DNA of 47,592 nt, from positions 1 through 47,592 of IMG/VR virus record IMGVR_UViG_3300021964_000121; one strand, 5' to 3'. Position 1 is the stretch's first letter. Each line of letters opens with the position of its first letter. Below the pieces are notes generated by a model. It saw only the letters and a list, made by a program, of their open reading frames with translations. It was not told the DNA's origin and made no database searches. The DNA is from a virus. The position numbers and the translations under genes were made by a program. This document shows positions 36,267 through 45,600 of this stretch, in pieces.

Positions 36267-36932
36267 ATGAGTTGTTTAATCACCAATCTACCTTCGGTTG
36301 AGGTATGGGTTCGTAAAGAATATCTAACCGACCATCAAAGTGGATGGGGTGAATTCGTCAAGGGCGTCTGGGTATCGGCAAAATCGATACCTGGGCGTGC
36401 TTTTTATTTTGAGACGTATCTACCCGAATATGCGGCAATGTATGATAAATTGCCCATCAGTGCCTTTTTATCACGTCCAGAGACACCAGACCCAGACATG
36501 AACCTACCAAATCTACAGTTCTGGAACTGTATGGACTATGGTGTCGTAAGTATTGATAAAAAATTCATTGGTTCGATGGACTTCGAGTGTTATACACGTG
36601 ATCACGGTATTCAAAAGGGTACATATGTCTGTACAATCGATAATTATCACCGTGATCCAGACATGGTCGACTGGGCAACGAGTGAAAATCCCGCCGAACA
36701 CAAATCACATAACCTTATTGAACTGAAAAATGGTCAATATGCACTGTATCCAAACAATAGACTTCGTATTTTTGATAATAGTCTGACACCGAAGGAACCA
36801 AAAATGCCAGATTTTAAGGTTTCGACTCAATATTATCAGGTCGAGAGTGGATATGAGCGTCTTGGAATGGGACGTGAGGAAGAATATCACTGGAAAACGG
36901 CAAAGGAGCGTGAAGAAGAGGAAAATAAATAG
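36267..36932 (+). CDS. Conserved T4-like cyanophage protein, probable structural
   Basis: The 221-residue product starts SCLITNLPSVEVWVRKEYL and includes SIPGRAFYFETYLPEYAAMY, which I recall as highly conserved among cyanomyoviruses in the block ahead of gene 25. Location suggests a virion or assembly role, but no function is established to my knowledge. Confidence 0.7.
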   Translation: MSCLITNLPSVEVWVRKEYLTDHQSGWGEFVKGVWVSAKSIPGRAFYFETYLPEYAAMYDKLPISAFLSRPETPDPDMNLPNLQFWNCMDYGVVSIDKKFIGSMDFECYTRDHGIQKGTYVCTIDNYHRDPDMVDWATSENPAEHKSHNLIELKNGQYALYPNNRLRIFDNSLTPKEPKMPDFKVSTQYYQVESGYERLGMGREEEYHWKTAKEREEEENK

Positions 36933-36962
36933 AAAAAAGGGATAGCAACCCCTCTAAAAGTT

Positions 36963-36981
36963 CTGATTTCATGTAAATCAG
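36963..36981 (+). promoter_or_regulatory. Hairpin bearing the ribosome site of the 98-aa gene
   Basis: CTGATTT (36963-36969) pairs with AAATCAG (36975-36981); AGGAG directly follows and overlaps the stem base. This could control translation of the gene at 36990. Confidence 0.45.
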
Positions 36982-36989
36982 GAGCTAAA

Positions 36990-37286
36990 ATGGGACAATC
37001 ACCTGTCGATAGAGACGAGAACTACATGAGGGAGATGTGGGGGACCACAAAACTCGTTACTGACTACTACAAGGAACAAGAAATGAGTGCAAATCACGAT
37101 TTTTTAGACAATTTGGCAAATCATCAACATCAAAAGATGCTTCGTGAAATCGCAAATGATGATATCACACCCAAAAAGCACGATTTTGTTCAACAAAACG
37201 AACTTCATGAGAAAATTCGTAATGATGAAGACTATGATGATTGGGAATATGGTACTGAACCGTACTATGGTAAGATTTCTGGCTAG
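36990..37286 (+). CDS. Hypothetical protein (98 aa)
   Basis: Product MGQSPVDRDENYMREMWGTT, acidic and His-rich (ANHQHQKMLREIANDD). AGGAG lies upstream. It precedes gp25 and may be part of the late structural block. Function unknown. Confidence 0.6.
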   Translation: MGQSPVDRDENYMREMWGTTKLVTDYYKEQEMSANHDFLDNLANHQHQKMLREIANDDITPKKHDFVQQNELHEKIRNDEDYDDWEYGTEPYYGKISG

Positions 37287-37289
37287 GGG

Positions 37290-37297
37290 TATAAATA
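37290..37297 (+). promoter_or_regulatory. T4-like late promoter TATAAATA
   Basis: Exact T4 late consensus, 35 bp before the gp25 start. It predicts sigma-gp55-type late expression of the baseplate genes. Confidence 0.75.
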
Positions 37298-37324
37298 AAA
37301 ACAAGTATAATACCTATCTAAATC

Positions 37325-37723
37325 GTGGTTCAGAGGATATCCAGAGCATTTAAGGATATTAGTCTATCATTCGATAGGCATCCAGTGACTAATGATATTC
37401 TCGTTTTGAAAAATGCCGATGCGATTAAAAAATCTGTTCGTAATATCGTTCAGACAATTCCCAGTGAAAGGTTTTTTAACCCCATTTTTGGTTCGGAAGT
37501 AAAGAATAGTCTATTCGAGTTTGTTGATTTCGGTACTGCATCCTTACTTGAGAATCAAATTCTAATCGCAATCGAAAACTATGAACCAAGAGTAGATAAT
37601 GTTCAGGTTGATGTCGATCCAAGAGCAGATCAGAATGCTTTTGAGATTACAATCTCATTCAATATTGTTGGACAAGAGGTTCCACCTCAACAATTTTCAT
37701 TCATCCTAGAGGCAACCAGATAA
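37325..37723 (+). CDS. 25: Baseplate wedge subunit gp25
   Basis: 132 residues, the same length as T4 gp25. It has the gp25-like core: FDRHPVTNDILVLKNADAIK, SVRNIVQTIPSERFFNPIFG, NYEPRVDNVQVDVDP and IVGQEVPPQQFSFILEATR. gp25 (lysozyme-like fold) lies in the inner wedge and links to the sheath. It starts at GTG 37325, downstream of an exact late promoter, and is 4 bp from gp6. Confidence 0.92.
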   Translation: MVQRISRAFKDISLSFDRHPVTNDILVLKNADAIKKSVRNIVQTIPSERFFNPIFGSEVKNSLFEFVDFGTASLLENQILIAIENYEPRVDNVQVDVDPRADQNAFEITISFNIVGQEVPPQQFSFILEATR

Positions 37724-37727
37724 AATA

Positions 37728-39590
37728 ATGCCTTTTACTAAATTTACAAATCTAGATTTTGACCAGATAAAGACTTCTATCAAAGATTATCTCCGTGCAA
37801 ATTCCGATTTCACGGATTTTGACTTTGAGGGGTCTAATTTTTCTGTTTTAATCGATACGCTAGCATATAATACTTACATCACGGCATTTAACTCAAATAT
37901 GGTTGTGAATGAATCCTTTTTGGATTCTGCAACCTTAAGAGAAAATGTCGTTTCTCTGGCAAGAAATATTGGTTATATACCCCGTTCTAAGAGTGCCGCA
38001 AAGGCAAAGATATCATTCACCATTGATACTTCTTCATCGGCATCACAGTTGATTCTAAAGGCAGGTCTGGTGTGTGTCGGTGCAGTGGACAATTCACAAT
38101 ATACATTCACGATACCTGGTGATGTAACGGCAAATATTGTCAATAATCAGGCATCATTCACAGATCTTGAGGTTTATCAAGGAACATTTTTGACGAAAGA
38201 ATTCGTTGTTGATAATTCACAAGACCAAAGATTTATTCTAAACAATTCGAATATTGATACTTCGACGATTGTCGTAAGAGTCGGTACTCGCGAATACAAG
38301 CAGATTGATAATATCATTACAATCAATAAAGACTCTGAAATCTATTTGATTCAAGAAGTTGCCGATGAGAAATATGAACTTCTCTTTGGTGATGGTGTCA
38401 TCGGTAAAAAGATTCCAACTGGTGAGACAATCACCGTAACTTATATTGTTACGGACGGTCCTGATGGAAATGGTCCTTCTCTATTCTCATATGCTGGAAC
38501 AACGACTGATAGTAATGGAATTTTAATCGCACCATCAAGTGCAGTATCAGTAACAACGACTCAGGCATCCACCGGAGGAGGCGACATAGAGGCAATAGAC
38601 TCTATTAAGTACTTTGCACCCAGAGTGTATTCTTCACAGTACCGTGCCGTGACTGCACGTGACTATGAGGCAATTATACCACAGATATTCCCGAGCACTG
38701 AATCCGTATCCGTTGTTGGTGGAGAAGAGTTAGATCCACCAGAATTTGGAAAGGTTATTATCAGCATTAAACCAAAGAATGGATTTTCAATATCTGATTT
38801 TGCAAAAAATCAAATCCTTAATGATTTAAAACAGTACACCGTATCTGGTGTTAAGCAAGAACTTACGGATCTAAAACTACTATTTGTTGAGATTGATAGT
38901 GATATTTACTATGATGCATCCAAAATTACTGACATTGCATCACTTAGAACCAATGTGATTACTACACTATCCAAACATTCAAAAACCACCGATATGAATA
39001 AGTTTGGTGGAAGATTCAAATATAGTAAAGTACAACAAATTATTGATAATGTTGATACTTCAATTATCTCTAATATCACTAGAGTGAAGATGAGGAGAAA
39101 TATCAACTGCATTACAAATACATTTGCACAGTACGAAATCTGTTTTGGCAATCGTTTTCATAAGACGTTAACGGGATACAATATCAAGAGTACTGGATTT
39201 AAAGTTGCTGGTGAATCGGAAACTGTGTACTTCTTGGATGTTCCTTCGGCAGACAGTGATATTGGTATCTTGTCAATCGTCAAACCAACTTTGGATCCAG
39301 ATACATTCGAGGTTGTTAAAAAGTCTATTGGAACTGTGGATTATAGGAAGGGAGAAATTATTATCAATACAATTAATATCATATCCACAGATCTTCCCGA
39401 TAATATTATTGAGATTCAGGCAATACCAGAATCAAATGATGTTATCGGTCTAAGAGATTTATATTTGGTCTTTGACGTCACCAAAAGCACTATAAATATG
39501 GTAAAGGATACAATTGTCTCCGGAGAACAAATTTCTGGAGTCAATTTCCCAGTGAAATCAAGTTATTCAAACGGCAAAATAACAAGGTAA
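37728..39590 (+). CDS. 6: Baseplate wedge subunit gp6
   Basis: The 620-residue product begins FTNLDFDQIKTSIKDYLRAN and DFEGSNFSVLIDTLAYNTYI, the typical start of T4-type gp6, with the gp6/J-like middle (SSQYRAVTARDYEAIIPQIF). gp6 forms the ring that connects wedges around the hub. It follows gp25 as in other cyanomyoviruses. Confidence 0.92.
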   Translation: MPFTKFTNLDFDQIKTSIKDYLRANSDFTDFDFEGSNFSVLIDTLAYNTYITAFNSNMVVNESFLDSATLRENVVSLARNIGYIPRSKSAAKAKISFTIDTSSSASQLILKAGLVCVGAVDNSQYTFTIPGDVTANIVNNQASFTDLEVYQGTFLTKEFVVDNSQDQRFILNNSNIDTSTIVVRVGTREYKQIDNIITINKDSEIYLIQEVADEKYELLFGDGVIGKKIPTGETITVTYIVTDGPDGNGPSLFSYAGTTTDSNGILIAPSSAVSVTTTQASTGGGDIEAIDSIKYFAPRVYSSQYRAVTARDYEAIIPQIFPSTESVSVVGGEELDPPEFGKVIISIKPKNGFSISDFAKNQILNDLKQYTVSGVKQELTDLKLLFVEIDSDIYYDASKITDIASLRTNVITTLSKHSKTTDMNKFGGRFKYSKVQQIIDNVDTSIISNITRVKMRRNINCITNTFAQYEICFGNRFHKTLTGYNIKSTGFKVAGESETVYFLDVPSADSDIGILSIVKPTLDPDTFEVVKKSIGTVDYRKGEIIINTINIISTDLPDNIIEIQAIPESNDVIGLRDLYLVFDVTKSTINMVKDTIVSGEQISGVNFPVKSSYSNGKITR

Positions 39591-39602
39591 TAGAGAGGAA
39601 AT

Positions 39603-42600
39603 ATGATTACAACTGGTTTTGATGCTCGGGTAAAAGTCCAACAAGTCATTGATAATCAATTACCAGAATTTTTACTATCCGAAAGTCCTAAATCTGTAGA
39701 TTTCCTGAAGCAATATTATGTTTCACAGGAATTTCAGGGAGGACCGATTGATCTTGTCGAAAACTTAGACCAGTATCTAAGTCTGAATAATCTTACGCCA
39801 GATATTCTCAATGATCACGTAACGATTACATCTGACGTAACGTCATCGGATACAACCATCAATGTAACAACAACTAATGGTTTTCCAAAACAGTATGGTC
39901 TTGTAAAACTTGGTGATGAGGTCATCAGTTACACGGGCATTACAACAAATACATTCACTGGTTGTATTCGTGGTTTTAGTGGAATCACGTCATATAGAGA
40001 TACCTTAAATCCAGAAGAACTAGTATTTACTTCATCGACCGCAGAATCACATTCTAGCGGCGAACAAATCATAAATTTGAGTTCATTATTTTTAAAGGAA
40101 TTTTATCGCAAACTAAAGTATTTACTTGCACCTGGATTCGAGGAAGTTGATTTTGTAAGTAATCTAGACGTTAATAATTTTATAAAACAGATTCGTAATT
40201 TTTACCAAAGTAAAGGTACGGAAGAGGCATTTAGAATTCTGTTTGCAATTCTTTATGATCAGGTTCCAAAAGTTATAAACCTTGAAGATTTCTTATTAAA
40301 ACCATCAAGTGCAGAATTCATCCGCAGAAGAGTCCTCGTAACAGAGGTAATTTCTGGTGATCCTAATAATCTGGTTGGTCAGATGATCAGCAACTTTACA
40401 GATACTGCAACTGGTCCAGTATCCGAAGTTGAGATTATTACAAGAAATAATAAAACCTTTTATAAGATTCAACTTTTCTCTGGATATAATGAAAGAAGTC
40501 TGATTGAAGGAACTTTTAATATTACACCAAATAGTTTAGTAGCAGATAATGTCTCTGTAGGTTCTTCAGTAATTACTGTTGATAGTACGGTTGGTTTTGG
40601 TCAAACTGGTATTCTCACAGTGGGTGATAATGTAATTGAATATACTGATAAGAGTGTAAATCAGTTTTTTGGATGTAATGGAGTAACAAATACAATTTCT
40701 GCAAAGGATTTAGTTTATTCGAATACAGATACAATTTATGGTTATGAAAATGGTGATACCTCTAAGAGAGTTGTTCTTAGAGTTACTGGCGTTATGTCAG
40801 ATATTGAAGATAAAGAACAATATGATCTTCTTTTTGAAGATGATTTAATATCAGTAAAAAATCTTGGCGAAAGTATTAGAAATAATAATGAAAATTATAA
40901 ACAATTTGCTTTTAACACCTGGATTTATAATACAAGAACAAGATACGAAATTAGTAGTTTTAATAACAACACCGTAACATTATTCGAAACTCCAGATAAA
41001 TCAAGTTTAAAGGTCGGAGATATTGTTGATATTCTCGATAGAAATGCCGAGAACATTGTTGTTGCAGATGCAACTGTCAACGTTGTTAATCTAAAAGATG
41101 TTCAATTAAACAAGAATGTTACCGTAGCATCTAATAGACAATTAAGTATAAGAAAGAAATTTGATTATACGACATCAAGTGGTGTTCAATTAGAATCAAA
41201 TCAAATTTTATCAAACGTTCAAAATACTTATCTTGAAAAAGATGAGAGTATGTATGTTGCATCAAACTCTCTTCCAGAATATCAGATAACAAAAAATATA
41301 TCAAAGACTTCTGTTGCGATAACACCTTCAACTAATCTCAATGATGTCTATCAAGGATTTGTTTCGACTACCGGAAAATATTCAATTTTATCATTTGCAA
41401 ATGATGTTCCATTCATAACTGGTGATGCCGTAATTTATAGTGGCAATAATGATCCTATTGTTGGTTTAGTATTTGGTAGAACATACTATGTTGAAGTCAT
41501 TAGAGATACTAATCCAGTAAGAAAAAATAGAATTAAACTGTTTAATGCACGATCTTTTATTGGAACATCTCAACAAGTTGAATTTGATAGAACCGTTTTC
41601 ACATCCAATACTGAACACGTATTTACTTTAAAGCAACACTACGAGAGAAATTTAAAAGCTAAAAAATCACTAACAAAAATACCTCTGATTCCAAATATTC
41701 AATCTGGAACAGATACACCAACAATTCCAGGACCAACTGGAGTTTTAATTAATGGTGTTGAAATACACAACTATAAATCAAATGATAGAGTTTATTATGG
41801 TCCCCTTGAGAGCATTAAAGTTCTAAATGGTGGAACAAATTACGATGTAATTAATCCACCCACAATTAGTGTTTCAAGTCCCTCCGTAAGCAGCGGAACC
41901 ACTGCACATGCTCAAGCAGTTGTTCGTGGATCTGTTAAAGAAGTTTTAGTTGATCCACAAAACTTCAATATTAATAGGGTATTATCAACTGTTGTAACTG
42001 GTGGTAATGGAAGTGGTGCTACTCTTGAAACAGTAATATCACGTCAATTTAGAGATATTGAATTTAATGCATCAAGAGTTGGTGTTGCCGCGACTGGTGG
42101 TATTGATATCACCAACGATACTCTAACCTTTGAAGATTTTCATAGTCTTATTGATGGGCAAAGAATCGTCTATAGTTCAAATGGCAATGAACCACTAGGA
42201 ATTGGTTCTTTTGATGGTTCAAATACATCTCAAGATGAGTTTTTATCTAACGGTGGTATTTACTATCCACAGATTATCAATACAAAATCCGTTTATCTAT
42301 ACAGAAGTCTTGAGGACTACACTGCTGGTATTAATACTGTTGGTTTTACCACTGTTAATACTGGAGGTATTCATAAGTTTAGAACCTATGATGAACAGAA
42401 CGTGATTTCTGAAATTAAAGTCATAAATCCTGGTTCTGGATATGAAAATAGAAAACTAAGAGTAAAACCAACAGGAATTTCTACGATTTATGATACTATT
42501 AATTTCATAAATCATGGATTTAATGATGGTGATTTAATTAATTATTCTTTTGAAACTTCTGCCGTTTCTGGTCTTTCAAGTACATCTCAATATAGAATCT

Positions 42601-45600
42601 TAAAACTTGATGATTCCAAGTTCCAACTTGCTGAAGCAGTTGGTGCAGCAACAACAGATTATGAAAGAAGAAATTATGTAAGTTTTGGTTCAACTAGTGG
42701 TGAAGGATATCAAATATTTGAATATCCACCAATTGAAGTTGTAATTAATGCAGAACTGACTGCTGGTTCTAGTGGAGCAGCTAGTACTATTATTGCAACT
42801 CCAATAGTTAGGGGAGAAATTATTGATACCTATGTTTATGAGAGTGGTTCTGATTATGGTTCCAATATTCTAAACTTCCACAGAAACCCAGTTGTTACTG
42901 TTAAAACTGGACAGAGTGGACAGTTAAAAGCAATTATTAAGAGAGGAAGACTCATTGCCGTTAATGTTTTAAATGGCGGAGTATTCTACGATGCTGCTCC
43001 AGATTTAGAAGTCGTTGGTGATGGTGTTGGTGCAAAATTAAGAGCAGTTGTTAAAAATGGAAAAATAGTCGATGTCATCATCATTAATGAAGGAACTGGA
43101 TATGTTGAAGGTTCAACCACTATTAAAGTAAAACCACCTGGAAGAAATGTTGTCTTAGAATCAAACGTCAGATATTTAAATGTAAATAATCTGAAGAGAT
43201 TCTCGGATGAATTACTAGTAGAGTACGAAGATGATCTTTCTTATGCAGTTGTTGGATACTCAACTGATCGTGATGGAACTTCTTTCTTAGATTCAAATAC
43301 GGAAGACGAGCACTCTAAAGTTATTGGATGGGCAAATGATGGTAATCCAATTTATGGTCCATATGGATTCTCCGATCCAAAAGATGATAACTCACCAACA
43401 AAACGTTTAGAAACTGGTTATATTGAAGATGCAAGTAATATTAAAAATAGACCATCATTGGACACTTTTGAATTAGGTTATTTTGTAGAGGATTATAGGT
43501 TTAATGATAGCGGAGACTTGGATATTCATAATGGAAGATATGCAAAAACTCCAGAATTTCCAAATGGTGTATATGCATACTATGTTGGTGTTTCAACAAA
43601 TACAACGACAGGAAAGTTAGATCCAAAATTCCCATATTTTATTGGCGATACTTATAGGTCAAAAGTTTCCAATATAATTCTTGATCAAACATTTGATTTC
43701 AACAATTCATCTCTTGTTAGAAATACTTTCCCACATAGAACTGGAAAACCATATTCTGGAAGTGACTTCTTATTTGAGTCAAACTCCCCAATTAATCAAA
43801 CTACAAAAGTTGAATCTGTAACAAAGGGTTCTGTAGACGGTTTTGTTATTTTAAACTCTGGGCAAGATTATAAAGTAGGAAACTCGTTAGAGTTTAATGT
43901 TGGTTCTTCTGGTGGAGGTGGTTCTGAAGCGGAAGTTTCAAAAATTGAAGGTAAAAATATTTTATCTTTAAGTACTCAATATGTTAAGTATGAAGATTCT
44001 GTAGTAACTAGAGAAAATAATGATCAAATAAGAGTTCATACAAATGAAATACATGAACTTTTAGATGGTGATAGAGTTCAGGTATCTGGAATTTCTACAT
44101 TTGTCAATAAACTGACAGATTCACATGTCATTGGCATTAGCTCTTACTTTACACGTTTGACTGATATTGTAGAAGCAAACTCTGGTGTAACAACGGATAT
44201 CTACATCTCATCAATAATTCCAACTGTTGGTAGTGGAAGTTCTATTGGAATTGGAACTGAAATTTGTTCTGTACTAAATGTATTTGCAGAAGAAAATGTT
44301 TTGCGTGTTAGAAGAGGTGTTCCTGGAATTGGACATACATTTGCAGATATAGTTGAGTTAAAGAATGATTCATTCTTAATACCATTAAAATCTGATTATC
44401 TAGATTCAACTAAAAACTATAAAATTTATTTCAATCCCAATGAATCTCTTGGTGTTGGTATTCAAACTGGAACAGATGTAGATATTAATTACTACGTTGG
44501 AAAGTCACTAAAGAACGTTTCTGTACCCGCACAATCAATTTATATTCCCAATCATCCATTTAAAACAAATCAAGAAGTTCAATTTAGAATTCCAGGCGGA
44601 TTTAATGGTCTTACAGTAAGAACTGAAGTTGGTAGTAACCAATTTACAATACCAGTAAATGGAACAGACCAGACTCTTTATATTATTAATAAAGGAAAGG
44701 ATTATATTGGAATTACTACACAAGTTGGTTTGACTACCTCTACCGATGGTTTATTCTTTATAAACACTGTTCCATTAACAAATAGTCCAGAATATTCATT
44801 TGAAACTAAATTCAATGAAGTAACTGCAGATATTCAGAAAATTAAAACTCAAGTTTCGGTATCAACGTACCATAATCTTTCTACAGGTGATACCATTGAG
44901 TTGGATGTTAAACCATCTTTAAATATTGGTGTCGGTTCTTCAGATAGTGTAAACATCAAATACAATTCAATTTACAAGAAAATTCTTGTTAATACAGTTG
45001 GATTTGGTTCAGATAAAATCGATACTTTAGAAAATTCGATTAATATCAACAACCATGGTTACTTAACCGGTGAAAAGGTATTTTATGACTCATCAGATTT
45101 GGTAGCAAGTGGATTGTCAACCAGTGGATATTTTATCTATCGTGTTGATGATAATAACTTCAAGTTATCAAAAACTTATAATGACACTACTTCGAATCCA
45201 CCAATTATTGTTAGTATTGCAAGCACTGGTGGTGCTGGACATGAAATTAGCCTATTAAATCCAAAGATTAACGTAGTTAAAAATAATAATATTGTTTTCA
45301 ATGTTTCCGACACTTCTCTTAGTGACTATCAGTTTAAGTTCTACTACGATAGAAAGTTAAGTAATGAGTTTGTTTCTACTGGTTCAACAACAACATTCTC
45401 TGTTGTAGAAAATGTTTTAACTAGTGGAATTTCTTCCTCATATACTATCACTTATAATAATAATCTTCCCACAAGACTATACTATTCTTTTGAAAAAGAT
45501 GGTTCTTCAATTCAACCAGATACAGATGTTTTAAATTATTCCGAAATAGAATACATTGGCAGCAAGTATACTGGTTCTTACAAAGTTTTTGGAATAGGTG

